This document shows, piece by piece, positions 36,324 through 44,213 of a DNA stretch of 64,000 bases (position 1 is the stretch's first letter; every line of letters starts with the position of its first letter). Location: positions 1 to 64,000 of the forward strand of contig SBGR01000018.1 in NCBI GenBank assembly GCA_006226545.1, written 5' to 3'. A program made the translations under genes and the position numbers. The DNA is from Bacteroidota bacterium (GTDB lineage: Bacteria > Bacteroidota > Bacteroidia > UBA8524). The notes beneath the pieces were generated by a model. It saw nothing but the letters and a program-made list of their open reading frames with translations, did no database searches and had not been told where the DNA came from.

Positions 36324-36331
36324 CAAATATA
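36324..36331 (-). promoter_or_regulatory. Bacteroidota -7 element (TATATTTG) of fbp
   Basis: Exact TAnnTTTG match on the minus strand, 16 bases before the fbp ATG. The -33 half is not evident. Confidence 0.45.
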
Positions 36332-36332
36332 G

Positions 36333-36374
36333 AAAAAGGGGAATAGACCATCCCTAAAGACCGCTATTCCCCTT
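36333..36374 (-). terminator. Rho-independent terminator of the DUF2892 gene
   Basis: GGGGAATAG / CTATTCCCC stem with a 17-base loop; on the minus strand a TTTTT run follows. It lies between the DUF2892 stop and the fbp promoter and slightly overlaps neither coding region. Confidence 0.75.
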
Positions 36375-36395
36375 AATAAACTGCTATTAATTCAA

Positions 36396-36599
36396 CTATT
36401 CTTTCGAAGCTGTGCTGATTCCTAACGCAGCATAAATTGGGCAGAAGCTCAACAGGCTGGTCAAGACAAAAATGGCTGATAGCGCAAGCAACACAATCGC
36501 TACTGTTCCATCAATAATTTGCATGTAATACAATACCGCTACAATCAGGGCAATGATAACGCGCACAATGCGGTCTACGGTACTCATGTTCTTTTTCAT
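36396..36599 (-). CDS. DUF2892 small membrane protein
   Basis: A 67-residue inner-membrane protein of the DUF2892 (YgaP C-terminal-like) family. Two hydrophobic helices (about 12-30 and 32-52) flank the conserved FCPIYAALGIST motif near the end. In other bacteria this domain sits beside or is fused to rhodanese domains and takes part in sulfur handling, but the stand-alone form has no proven role. It starts four bases after the stop of the hidden 31-residue membrane peptide, so they are probably one transcript. Confidence 0.88.
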   Translation of the reverse strand: MKKNMSTVDRIVRVIIALIVAVLYYMQIIDGTVAIVLLALSAIFVLTSLLSFCPIYAALGISTASKE

Positions 36600-36603
36600 A
36601 TGT

Positions 36604-36699
36604 TTATGGATTTAGGTTTTGAACCAACAATGTTATTCCAGTCACCACGCTGACATATATAATGCATGCTAAAATCAATTTGACGACTTTCATTTTCAT
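36604..36699 (-). CDS. Hidden 31-residue single-pass membrane peptide
   Basis: This ORF is too short for the supplied track. It reads ATG to TAA on the minus strand and encodes a peptide starting MKMKVVKLILACIIYVSVV and ending in a polar NLNP, i.e. a basic start, one hydrophobic helix and a short polar end. It ends four bases before the start of the DUF2892 gene on the same strand. A near-match to the -7 box (TAAATTCG on the minus strand) lies directly upstream of its ATG. Coding is inferred from length, composition and spacing; a chance ORF of this size is possible. I do not recognise a family. Confidence 0.45.
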   Translation of the reverse strand: MKMKVVKLILACIIYVSVVTGITLLVQNLNP

Positions 36700-36838
36700 A
36701 GACCGAATTTAAAAAGGTGTTTGTACATGAAATATGAGAATTGTCATAAAAACGGTTAAGTGACAAACCGCACACGGCTGTGTATCAAATCCTAAAAACG
36801 TGGACTATTGTCCTATTCTCAGAGCGAAAGAAACCTAT

Positions 36839-36846
36839 TACCTTTG
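36839..36846 (+). promoter_or_regulatory. Bacteroidota -7 element (TACCTTTG) of lysC
   Basis: Exact TAnnTTTG match ending seven bases before the ATG at 36854. It makes the track ORF start at 36800 unlikely, since that would lie upstream of the transcript. Leader length would be only a few bases. Confidence 0.45.
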
Positions 36847-36853
36847 CCGCCGC

Positions 36854-38119
36854 ATGAAAGTATTCAAATTTGGTGGTGCTTCAGTGAAGAATGCTGAAGC
36901 AGTGAAAAACGTAGCCCATATCCTCAAGCATTTTGTGGGCGAACCTTTGTTGGTTGTCGTTTCTGCCATGGGCAAAACAACCAACGCTCTCGAACGCTTA
37001 ACCGAGGCCTACGTTACCAAGGATGAAAAACAGAAGCAAGACATACTGATTGAAATCAAACGCTTTCACGATGAGGTGATCAGTGGTCTATTGAGTGGAA
37101 AAGGAAGTCATACTTACGATGATATCGACAACCTTTTTATTGAGTTGGAATGTTTACTTGAAACGCCGGTAGAAGGAAATTACGATTATAACTACGACCA
37201 GATTGTAAGCTTTGGTGAAGTTTTCTCCACCCGCATTGTAAGCACTTACCTGAAAGAAGCCGGTATAAGCAACCGCTGGATTGATGCTCGTAACTTTATT
37301 CAAACAGACGGAACCTATAGAGAAGGTCGTGTTGATTGGAATACCACTGCCGACATCATTTCAAAAAAGCTAAAACCTATCGCTTTAAAACAGTTGATCG
37401 TAACGCAAGGTTTCATTGCACAATCGCCCGACAAGCAAACGGTTACTTTAGGACGTGAAGGTTCCGATTATTCTGCTGCCATTTTTGCCTATGGTCTCGA
37501 TGCCGAGAGCGTGAGCATTTGGAAAGACGTAAGCGGTGTAATGAATGCCGACCCAAAACGTTTGCAAAAAGCGGTGAAAGTAGACGGCTTGAATTACAAT
37601 ACAGCCATTGAGTTGGCCTACTACGGCGCAACGGTTATTCACCCTAAAACCATCCAGCCGCTAAAAAGTAAAAACATCCCACTTTACGTTCGTTCATTTT
37701 TGAACATCAATGAAAAAGGAACGGAAGTAAGTACCAGTCAGAAAGAAGACACTAGCCTTCCTTTCTATATTTTTAAGGATCAACAAACGTTGATTTCGTT
37801 GAGCACCCGCGATTTCTCTTTCATCATTGAGAATCACCTCAAAGAAATCTTCACCATCCTAAACGAATATGGCTTCCGCGTCAACTTGATGCAGAACTCA
37901 GCCATCTCCTTTTCTTTTGTGGTAAACGATAAGCCTCAGAAGATGCAAGCTTTAATTGATCGCTTGAGCGAAGATTTTCAGGTGGCAGTGGTGCACAATT
38001 GCCAAATGCTCACAGTAAGAAATCCGGAGAAAGCGCAATTGAGCGAACTAATATCAGGTAAAACCGTGGCCATGGAACAAAGAGGTTCCAATGTATGGCA
38101 GTTGGTATTGGAAGCCTAA
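36854..38119 (+). CDS. lysC: Aspartate kinase
   Basis: A 421-residue monofunctional aspartate kinase, catalysing the first step to lysine, threonine, methionine and diaminopimelate. The chosen ATG gives the canonical KVFKFGGASVKNAEAV at once; the track's upstream start adds 18 unrelated residues. Further motifs are LVVVSAMGKTTNAL, VTQGFIAQ, TLGREGSDYSAAIFA and KDVSGVMNADPK. The C-terminal 120 residues have ACT-type regulatory sequence (SLSTRDFSFIIENHLKEIF), so feedback inhibition is likely. It overlaps the convergent gene at 38116 by four bases. Confidence 0.95.
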   Translation: MKVFKFGGASVKNAEAVKNVAHILKHFVGEPLLVVVSAMGKTTNALERLTEAYVTKDEKQKQDILIEIKRFHDEVISGLLSGKGSHTYDDIDNLFIELECLLETPVEGNYDYNYDQIVSFGEVFSTRIVSTYLKEAGISNRWIDARNFIQTDGTYREGRVDWNTTADIISKKLKPIALKQLIVTQGFIAQSPDKQTVTLGREGSDYSAAIFAYGLDAESVSIWKDVSGVMNADPKRLQKAVKVDGLNYNTAIELAYYGATVIHPKTIQPLKSKNIPLYVRSFLNINEKGTEVSTSQKEDTSLPFYIFKDQQTLISLSTRDFSFIIENHLKEIFTILNEYGFRVNLMQNSAISFSFVVNDKPQKMQALIDRLSEDFQVAVVHNCQMLTVRNPEKAQLSELISGKTVAMEQRGSNVWQLVLEA

Positions 38120-38619
38120 CGGCGTCCGCCTCTTCTATTGAATATTTCGCTATAAACAAAGGCTTTGCGTGCGTCAAAGCCTTCCTCGTGAATGAGTGCA
38201 GCACCGATAGAAGGCTCTTCTTCTTTTCGCTTCATTTCAGGAATGGTAATGTGCTCACTTAACGGAGTATCATCTGTTTCTACGCTATAGGCTTCCGACT
38301 TAGCATGAAGGATTTCTTCTGCTTTCTTACGGCGTAGGTATTCTTCTCGTTCTGTGGCGAGAAAATCATCTTCATGGCGGTGAACCGGCGCTTGCTTTAC
38401 TTTGGGTTTTGGAACTTCAACAGTCTGGGCCTCGGGCTGTTCAGGCTCGTTTTTCATCACCTGCTTCATCATCTCTTCTACCTCTTTTTGCCACGACTTA
38501 GCTTCCTCTCCCGAGTCTTGCCCTGGTCTGTTTTGACGGTGTTTTTTGAGTTCTTTATTACCTGTATAGATGAGGTAAATAATCGCCCCGATGATGTAAA
38601 GAATGTTGTTAAATTCCAT
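38116..38619 (-). CDS. Small membrane-anchored charged protein, unknown function
   Basis: A 167-residue protein with one N-terminal transmembrane helix (about 4-19, NNILYIIGAIIYLIYT) followed by a long, highly charged, Lys/Glu-rich region likely to be disordered or coiled, and a conserved-looking end (EEGFDARKAFVYSEIFNRRG). No catalytic motif is visible. I believe similar short proteins are common in Flavobacteriales, but I cannot name a family. It is divergent from folK with only 27 bases between starts, so the two promoters must overlap. Its 3' end overlaps lysC by four bases. Confidence 0.75.
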   Translation of the reverse strand: MEFNNILYIIGAIIYLIYTGNKELKKHRQNRPGQDSGEEAKSWQKEVEEMMKQVMKNEPEQPEAQTVEVPKPKVKQAPVHRHEDDFLATEREEYLRRKKAEEILHAKSEAYSVETDDTPLSEHITIPEMKRKEEEPSIGAALIHEEGFDARKAFVYSEIFNRRGGRR

Positions 38620-38646
38620 ATACTTGTTTCCAAATTTAAGGGAAAC

Positions 38647-39123
38647 TTGGAAGAAAAACGGATATATACGCTGCTATTGGGAAGTAATTTAGGCGACCGC
38701 ATGCGCTACATGCAATTCTCTAAAGAGCTTATAGAAAAAAAGTGCGGCCGAATCTTAGCAGCGTCTTCCATGCATGAAACAGAGGCTTGGGGTAAAACGG
38801 ATCAAGATGATTTTCTAAACCAAGCTTTGTTGGTGGAATCAACCTTAAATCCATTAGACTTTTTGGATGAGATCCAGGAAATTGAAATGGCTTTGGGTAG
38901 ACAACGCAATGAAAAATGGGGTCCACGCACCATCGATATTGATATTCTAGCGATAGGCTCAGAGGTGATTGATCATGAACGATTGAAAGTTCCTCACCCT
39001 GGTATACAAGAGCGCTTCTTTGTTTTGGAACCTTTAGTGGAAATTGCCGCAGATTGGGTTCATCCGGTGCTAAACCGCAGCGCAAAAGACCTATTGGACG
39101 ATTTACGCTGCGCTACACCTTAA
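38647..39123 (+). CDS. folK: HPPK, 6-hydroxymethyl-dihydropterin pyrophosphokinase
   Basis: A 158-residue folate-pathway kinase that pyrophosphorylates 6-hydroxymethyl-7,8-dihydropterin. The motifs are YTLLLGSNLGDR at the N-terminus, the metal/ATP site GRQRNEKWGPRTIDIDIL, and VPHPGIQERFFVLEPL. The track ORF starts far upstream over the divergent gene. No ATG lies near the expected start; a TTG at 38647 gives the normal family length with an AAGGG-like stretch eight bases before, so TTG initiation is proposed. The promoter must lie in or near the 27-base gap to the divergent gene. Confidence 0.9.
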   Translation: MEEKRIYTLLLGSNLGDRMRYMQFSKELIEKKCGRILAASSMHETEAWGKTDQDDFLNQALLVESTLNPLDFLDEIQEIEMALGRQRNEKWGPRTIDIDILAIGSEVIDHERLKVPHPGIQERFFVLEPLVEIAADWVHPVLNRSAKDLLDDLRCATP

Positions 39124-39285
39124 GTATTATTTCAAAAGCCCCCTCTAAAACAGTTCTAGCCAAAAAGTTCCATCATGGCCATTTCCTAATACCAATACGT
39201 GGAATGTTCACATCTAACCATGGGTAATTGGCGTTTGGAATTTCTAGAAGAAGCTGTCTTTTAACAAAAAAGACCTGTGAATTTC

Positions 39286-39525
39286 TCAGCTAATGCTGGT
39301 GCGCACCTTCTGAGTGAATTCGCGCAAAGCAGCTTTAAACTCTTGTCCCTCAGCCACACGTTCTAAGATATACTTAGCCGCAAAGGCATGGGTCAATTGT
39401 TCTCCTTCGTCTTCTCCTTCAATTTGGATGGACGGCACTTCACCTTCAGCCAATTGTTCTTCAGCCAAAGTAATCTCTTCCAGACTATAAGTCTCGCAGA
39501 GGTGTTTCACTACCGGAATCTTCAT
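39286..39525 (-). CDS. Small acidic protein encoded after thioredoxin (DUF6952-like)
   Basis: A 79-residue acidic protein starting MKIPVVKHLCETYSLEEI and containing EGEDEGEQLTHAFAAKYIL. It has one cysteine and no signal peptide. It matches my recollection of a short Bacteroidota family found next to thioredoxin genes (DUF6952), but the assignment is from memory. It starts one base after the thioredoxin stop, so the two are co-translated and probably work together, e.g. as a thioredoxin partner. Confidence 0.7.
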   Translation of the reverse strand: MKIPVVKHLCETYSLEEITLAEEQLAEGEVPSIQIEGEDEGEQLTHAFAAKYILERVAEGQEFKAALREFTQKVRTSIS

Positions 39526-39526
39526 C

Positions 39527-39841
39527 CTAATTCAAGGTTTGAATCAACCGTTCTACAATCTCTTCTTTCGAAGTGAAATCTGAGCTTACCAATTCACCAT
39601 TTTTGAAGGTAGCGAAGAAAGGTAAGTTGCTTACGCCGGCAAGCTTGCGTGCTTCCGGAGATTCTTCCGCATTCACGTCTAAGAACGTGATGTCTTGGTA
39701 TTCGTCTTTGTCCGACATCTTTCTGAATTTTGGTGCAAAAAGGCGGCAGTTACCGCACCAGTCAGCATAAAACTTAACGACAACCTTGTCGCTGCTATTA
39801 ATGATCTCATTAAACTCCTGATCAGTTACTTTGTTTACCAT
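39527..39841 (-). CDS. Thioredoxin-family protein with CGNC active site
   Basis: A 104-residue cytosolic thioredoxin fold. The active site reads ADWCGNCRLFAPKF, so the usual CGPC is CGNC; the change of the middle Pro to Asn should alter redox potential. The cis-proline region is SNLPFFATFKNGE. There is no signal peptide. It is the first gene of a two-gene operon with the small acidic protein. A TAATTTTG -7 box lies about 38 bases upstream (39879-39886). Confidence 0.88.
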   Translation of the reverse strand: MVNKVTDQEFNEIINSSDKVVVKFYADWCGNCRLFAPKFRKMSDKDEYQDITFLDVNAEESPEARKLAGVSNLPFFATFKNGELVSSDFTSKEEIVERLIQTLN

Positions 39842-39878
39842 GTTTTCGTGTAAAATCGTTTGTAATTGTAAATCGCTG

Positions 39879-39886
39879 CAAAATTA
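39879..39886 (-). promoter_or_regulatory. Bacteroidota -7 element (TAATTTTG) of the thioredoxin operon
   Basis: Exact TAnnTTTG match on the minus strand, 37 bases upstream of the thioredoxin ATG. No clear -33. Confidence 0.4.
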
Positions 39887-40016
39887 GTGAAACCATGCTT
39901 TCGCTAAAAGGTTCAGGACAATTCTGCTACAATTAATCCACACAATTTAAATGCCTGCCGATGTAGTGCTGCCGTATTTTCCGGCTTTTGAAGTGAAAAA
40001 CTTACCTTGCACCCGC

Positions 40017-41315
40017 ATGCATCACTTGAAAAAACAAGCTCCTATCCTGCTCTTCGCATTGCTTTGCATTGTAGCATCCATCAGTCAGTGGCCCGGCGAA
40101 CATGCTCGCATTCTATTGGCTTTAGGCTGCTTGAGTTTGGTGGTGATCCCGCTCGATACCTTACTCCTAAAAAAGGAGATCAATCTAAACAGCACTTTAG
40201 CGAAACGTACCTTACAAGGCATTGCCCTTGGACTCAGTTTGGTGCTTCGCTTTGTATTTTTCGATTTTGAATCAGGCGATTATACGGGCAATGTACGCAT
40301 GTGGTATGAAACACTTGACCAAGGCGGTTTTATGGCCTTGAAGGAAAGTTTCCACGGCTATCCTCCCATCTACCTGTACTTTGTCTGGATTGCCACCCTA
40401 CTGCCCTTGCCTCCACTCTGGGCCATCAAACTTTTCTCTGTAGCCTTCGATTATGTGATGGCGTATTTCGCCTTCCGAATTATGAAACTCCGGTGGAGTA
40501 ATTTCCGCGCCTTTGTTGGAGCGATGTGCATTTTACTATTTCCAACCGTGCTGACCAACAGTGCCATGTGGGCACAACTCGATTCCATGCATACCGCCAT
40601 GCTTATGGCTTCGCTGTATTACTTTATGGTTGATAAAGGCAATAAAGCGATGTGGGCCTTTGCTTTCGCTTTCATATTCAAATTCCAAACGGTCTTTTTC
40701 ATCTTGATTCCGCTAGTGGCCTACCTCCGAGGAAAAATTGAATTGAAGCATTTTCTGTATGTCCCGCTGGTATTTTTCCTCATGGTATTACCCAACTGGA
40801 TTATTGGAAGGCCACTGATTGAAATGCTTTTAATCTATGGACTCCAAGCCAAAACCTTTGGCATGCTCACGCAGTTCGCGCCCAATGTTTGGCAATTCTT
40901 TGCTTGGGCTCCGGTTGATTTGTTTAGTCGGTTTGCCACCTTATTCACCTTAAGTTTGATTGCGCTTTTTGTGCTTTGGGTCTACTTCAAAAAACCGAAA
41001 CTAAGCACTGAGTTCTGGCTCGATACTGCGCTGCTTTCAACCTTACTCATTCCCTTCTTTATGCCGTTTATGCACGACCGCTATTTCTACCCGGCTGATG
41101 TATTGGCTATCGTATTTGCTTTTTATAGACCGAAGTATTTTTGGGTTGGACTTTTGGTTGGACTCAGCAGCTTTGGAACCTACCTCTATTTCCTTATTGG
41201 AGGACTGGAAATATTCCCGATGAAATTCTTTGCCTTGGGTATGCTCATCGCTTTGATTGGTGTGTCCAAGCACTATGTACAAACCTATATTTTCCCCTTA
41301 CCGAAACATGATTAG
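40017..41315 (+). CDS. Gpi18-like polytopic mannosyltransferase (GT-C)
   Basis: A 432-residue membrane protein with about ten hydrophobic helices. The first large loop carries an acidic motif (FFDFESGDYTGNV) as in GT-C glycosyltransferases, followed by HGYPPIYLYF and later SAMWAQLDSMHTAML, the WxQxD-type pattern seen in Gpi18/PIG-V-like mannosyltransferases (COG5542). It should use a polyprenyl-phosphate sugar on the outer face of the inner membrane. The ATG at 40017 is chosen: it follows TACCTTGC, a near -7 box, and starts the basic, hydrophobic N-terminus; the track start adds 22 residues. It overlaps the GNAT gene by eight bases. Confidence 0.8.
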   Translation: MHHLKKQAPILLFALLCIVASISQWPGEHARILLALGCLSLVVIPLDTLLLKKEINLNSTLAKRTLQGIALGLSLVLRFVFFDFESGDYTGNVRMWYETLDQGGFMALKESFHGYPPIYLYFVWIATLLPLPPLWAIKLFSVAFDYVMAYFAFRIMKLRWSNFRAFVGAMCILLFPTVLTNSAMWAQLDSMHTAMLMASLYYFMVDKGNKAMWAFAFAFIFKFQTVFFILIPLVAYLRGKIELKHFLYVPLVFFLMVLPNWIIGRPLIEMLLIYGLQAKTFGMLTQFAPNVWQFFAWAPVDLFSRFATLFTLSLIALFVLWVYFKKPKLSTEFWLDTALLSTLLIPFFMPFMHDRYFYPADVLAIVFAFYRPKYFWVGLLVGLSSFGTYLYFLIGGLEIFPMKFFALGMLIALIGVSKHYVQTYIFPLPKHD

Positions 41316-41751
41316 AATAGGCAATCCTGAAGATACTGCTATCATAGCCGACTTCAACCAGAAGATGGCATGGGAAACTGAAAAGAAACAACTTGATCCA
41401 ACTATTATAAATCCGGGTGTAGAAGCTGTATTAAAGGATTCGTCGAAAGGATTCTACCTACTATTCATGGAAGACAATGAAGTGGTCGGTCAGCTTATGG
41501 TAACCTATGAGTGGAGCGATTGGCGAAACAATACCATCTGGTGGATTCAAAGTGTTTATGTGCGAGAAGACCAAAGAGGGAAAGGCATTTATACTGCTCT
41601 ATACGAAGAAGTGAAGAGACGCGCCAAGGAAGCAGGAATTCAAACCATTCGTTTGTACGTAGAGAAAGAAAATGCGCGTGCCCAGAGAGTATACCGTCAC
41701 CACGGCATGGAAGCCACACATTACGACCTTTTTGAAGTTACTCTAGCGTAA
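41308..41751 (+). CDS. GNAT family N-acetyltransferase
   Basis: A 147-residue acetyltransferase from the ATG at 41308, which lies inside the last codons of the mannosyltransferase gene (AAACATGATTAG). The GNAT core is clear: the strand [10 protein letters not shown], the acetyl-CoA loop [15 protein letters not shown] and the end [21 protein letters not shown]. The substrate is unknown. The overlap suggests coupled translation with the mannosyltransferase. The 3' end overlaps the convergent DnaJ gene by 14 bases. Confidence 0.9.
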   Translation: MIRIGNPEDTAIIADFNQKMAWETEKKQLDPTIINPGVEAVLKDSSKGFYLLFMEDNEVVGQLMVTYEWSDWRNNTIWWIQSVYVREDQRGKGIYTALYEEVKRRAKEAGIQTIRLYVEKENARAQRVYRHHGMEATHYDLFEVTLA

Positions 41752-42622
41752 CGGCCGGTCGAGCGAAAATGGGATTAGCGTAAGAGTATTTTACTCGAAT
41801 ATTGCCATTTTGAACTGCATACTCCCAATACTTTTTGTCCAAAGACTTAGTGTATTCTTTATCGCCAACCCTGTATACATAGGTGGCTTTTACATGTCCT
41901 TCATGGCGGACGGAATATTCAAAAACGGCCTTGGCTTCTGTAAACGCTGAGTAGTACTTGAATTGATACAGTGCCATCAGGTGAGCTCCCATAACACCTA
42001 CGCTGAGGCTTAGCGCTACACCGGCAATCATGTTCCGGGCTATTTTCCAAGCAATATTGCCTTTCACTAAACCTTGTAGTTGTTTGAAAAGTAAGATGGT
42101 ATACTGCATGTTCTGCTGGCGAATATTTCCCCAAAGAATTAAGGCTACGGCAATAAAATGCATGTAGGGCGCAAAACTTTCTTCGGTATAAAAGTAGTTG
42201 TGAAAGACAAAACGTGCCCCGAATAACATGATAAAAACGTTAAACAAGGTTTTGATCCAATAGGGCGTACTCATGAGCTTTTCATAGTCGGATTTTATCT
42301 TCCGCTCTTCCCGCTCCCTTTTTATTTTTTGAGCTTCTGCCGACTTCTTTCTTCGCTCTTCTCGCTTTTCCTGTTCCGATTTCGGTGCTTGTTTCAAATA
42401 GGAGAATAATCCACTTAATCGGATATCGTATTTCTCTTTGCTTTCCGCATCACTCAATACCGTATAGGCATTGCTAATTTGCTTGAAACGTTCTTCAGCA
42501 TGCTTATCCCCCGGATTTTTATCGGGATGGTAACGCACAGCCAATTGTTTGAAGGCCTTTTTTACCTCCTCCAGCGAAGCGTACTTCTCAATTCCCAGAA
42601 TATCGTATAAAGTTTCGGCCAA
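41738..42622 (-). CDS. Membrane protein with N-terminal J domain
   Basis: A DnaJ-like membrane protein of about 294 residues. The J domain (about 1-65) has the essential HPD in [19 protein letters not shown] and [19 protein letters not shown] basic coiled linker follows ([16 protein letters not shown]), then three or so transmembrane segments (about 125-150, 157-172, 198-222), then a C-terminal beta region. It may recruit Hsp70 to the membrane. No ATG fits: the track start is a TTG (42673) that would overlap the divergent lipoprotein start; TTG 42622 places the J domain right at the N-terminus and is preferred, with low certainty. Confidence 0.75.
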   Translation of the reverse strand: MAETLYDILGIEKYASLEEVKKAFKQLAVRYHPDKNPGDKHAEERFKQISNAYTVLSDAESKEKYDIRLSGLFSYLKQAPKSEQEKREERRKKSAEAQKIKREREERKIKSDYEKLMSTPYWIKTLFNVFIMLFGARFVFHNYFYTEESFAPYMHFIAVALILWGNIRQQNMQYTILLFKQLQGLVKGNIAWKIARNMIAGVALSLSVGVMGAHLMALYQFKYYSAFTEAKAVFEYSVRHEGHVKATYVYRVGDKEYTKSLDKKYWEYAVQNGNIRVKYSYANPIFARPAVTLE

Positions 42623-42667
42623 AGTTCTAATTTGCTGCGTCTGTACAAAGAAAAGACAATCCTTCAA

Positions 42668-43147
42668 ATGCAAAAGATTTCTATCCTCTTAATAGTAGTT
42701 ATGTTCTCCGCATGTAAAACGATATCCGGCCCGAAAGAAGTACTGGGCAAAGTTGAAATTTCAGATTTGGCTGCCGACAGCTCCTGCAATTGGCTTGCCC
42801 CAAACTTGGGTAAATACCAAGCAGATCCGTCTGTTCTTAATAAAATGAGCACAATGGACTTTACGGGATTCAGCTGGAAAGTCTATTTGGGTTGCTGGTG
42901 CAGCGATAGTAAAAAAATGATTCCGCCCTTTATGGACATTATGGAATCCATTCATTTTCCCAAAGAGCGTATCAGTTTTTATGCCCTCGACTTGAACAAA
43001 GAGGCTCCCGGTAACGACCACAAACAAGATTCGATCGAATATGTTCCTACCATTATCTTGTTCAAAGACAACAAAGAGCAAGGTCGCATTGTAGAGAATA
43101 CAGAGTACCCATTGGAATCAGCCCTTTGGCTCTTGCTCGCTCCCTGA
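42668..43147 (+). CDS. Thioredoxin-like lipoprotein with CWC motif
   Basis: A 159-residue predicted lipoprotein: [16 protein letters not shown] has a good lipobox (FSAC). The mature part includes [19 protein letters not shown], a thioredoxin-like active-site position with C-W-C-S-D instead of CxxC, then [19 protein letters not shown] with the cis-proline after Val. This resembles the thioredoxin-like fold proteins of Bacteroidota with unclear activity. The ATG at 42668 is chosen to start the lipoprotein signal. The gene is divergent from the DnaJ gene and overlaps the convergent rhomboid gene by 30 bases. Confidence 0.82.
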   Translation: MQKISILLIVVMFSACKTISGPKEVLGKVEISDLAADSSCNWLAPNLGKYQADPSVLNKMSTMDFTGFSWKVYLGCWCSDSKKMIPPFMDIMESIHFPKERISFYALDLNKEAPGNDHKQDSIEYVPTIILFKDNKEQGRIVENTEYPLESALWLLLAP

Positions 43148-43843
43148 GTTAGGTTTGAAGTGATACCGGTAGGTGAAGCGAATCGGCTTTGCCTGTTCAT
43201 CTAATTCTTCGCTGGGTTCTTCCCAATAGGGTTCCACCCCGTCTAGGTCTGAATCGTCCCAAACCTTCACCGGATCATTGGCAGGACCTTCTTGTCGGAA
43301 ATATATAGCGAGGCTCAAACCAACCAAAAGTCCGGCTAAGTGTCCCTCCCAGCTAACGTGTGGCTGGATCGGAAATACCCCCCAAACCAAGTAGCCGTAA
43401 AAAGTGATGACGATTAAAGAGATAGCCAATAGCGCTTTGTTGCGACGAATGAAACCGCTCAGCAAGAGGAAGAAGGCTAAAGAATAAACGAGTCCGCTTG
43501 CTCCAATATGGTAGCCATCGGTTTGGGCGAAGAGCCAAAGTAGCATTCCATCCAGAAGCCACATCCAGAATAGGAGTTCAAAAGCAATCTTGCGGTAGAA
43601 ATAAAACAAGGAAGTACCTAAAGCCAGCAGCGGAATACTGTTCGAGAATATATGTTCCCAATCGCCATGCAACAGCGGAGCAAATAAAACGCCTCTTAAT
43701 CCTACAAACGAATGGCCTCTAACGCCGTAGCGATACCAATCGGTACCCAAATAGGATTCCAAGCCGAAGATTAACAAGCAAACGAATACCAGCAAAAAAG
43801 GTACAAAGAACGCCGCTTGTATACGTTTGATATCCTCTTTCAT
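43118..43843 (-). CDS. Rhomboid family intramembrane serine protease
   Basis: A 241-residue rhomboid. Six or more transmembrane helices carry the catalytic pair: Ser in IGASGLVYS and His in SWEGHLAGLLVG; the HGDWEHIFSNS loop motif (HxxxHxxxN) is also present. Rhomboids cut single-pass membrane proteins within or near the bilayer. The track begins at a TTG; the ATG at 43843 is better. A basic/acidic cytosolic tail of about 50 residues ends the protein. Its upstream region contains the well-formed promoter of the divergent ybaB gene. Confidence 0.92.
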   Translation of the reverse strand: MKEDIKRIQAAFFVPFLLVFVCLLIFGLESYLGTDWYRYGVRGHSFVGLRGVLFAPLLHGDWEHIFSNSIPLLALGTSLFYFYRKIAFELLFWMWLLDGMLLWLFAQTDGYHIGASGLVYSLAFFLLLSGFIRRNKALLAISLIVITFYGYLVWGVFPIQPHVSWEGHLAGLLVGLSLAIYFRQEGPANDPVKVWDDSDLDGVEPYWEEPSEELDEQAKPIRFTYRYHFKPNSGSEQEPKG

Positions 43844-43854
43844 TGATTTGATTT

Positions 43855-43884
43855 TTGCCAAAAGCAGGCCGATGCGTACTTTTG
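43855..43884 (+). promoter_or_regulatory. Bacteroidota promoter of ybaB
   Basis: TTG (43855-43857), 19 bases, TACTTTTG (43877-43884): an exact match to the TTG-N19-TAnnTTTG pattern, 16 bases before the ybaB ATG. The -33 lies in the 5' region of the divergent rhomboid gene. Confidence 0.65.
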
Positions 43885-43900
43885 CAACAAATTGACAGCC

Positions 43901-44206
43901 ATGTTCGGAAAATTAGCAGAAGCTAAAAAGAAAGCTGAAGAAGTCAAAGAACGCTTACAGCACATTTCAGTAATCGGTGAAGCACAAGGTATACGTGTGG
44001 TGGCCAATGGCAATCGTAAGATTGTAGCCATTGAACGTACAAACGACCGCGAAATGGATCAGGATGAATTGCTCGACTTGATTCAGATTGCCTCCAACCG
44101 CGCTTTGGAACAAGCCGACAAAGTGGCAGAGTCAGAAATGTCGGCCATTGCCCAAGATCTTTTACCGGGCGGACTCGGTGGCTTAGGTTCATTATTCTCT
44201 AAATAA
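43901..44206 (+). CDS. ybaB: YbaB/EbfC nucleoid-associated protein
   Basis: A 101-residue DNA-binding protein of the YbaB/EbfC family: an N-terminal helix (FGKLAEAKKKAEEVKERLQ), a central beta sheet (GIRVVANGNRKIVAIE) and a C-terminal helix rich in Ala/Glu, then a Gly-rich tail (PGGLGGLGSLF). Such dimers bind DNA and help shape the nucleoid. The ATG at 43901 is preferred over the track's TTG nine bases upstream. Unlike in many bacteria it is not next to dnaX or recR here. A crotonase gene follows seven bases later. Confidence 0.92.
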   Translation: MFGKLAEAKKKAEEVKERLQHISVIGEAQGIRVVANGNRKIVAIERTNDREMDQDELLDLIQIASNRALEQADKVAESEMSAIAQDLLPGGLGGLGSLFSK

Positions 44207-44213
44207 CATCACC

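Noticed and set aside
38374-38646. N-terminal extension of the folK ORF in the track
   Set aside because: It is antisense to the divergent charged protein and lacks family sequence; HPPK begins at about 38647.
39124-39285. Small RNA or terminator between folK and the acidic protein gene
   Set aside because: Only a weak GTCTTTT/AAAAGAC pairing without a T tract; not enough evidence.
39931-39945. TTAATCCACACAA as a possible DnaA box
   Set aside because: Two mismatches to TTATCCACA and isolated; no cluster, no AT-rich unwinding pattern beyond background.
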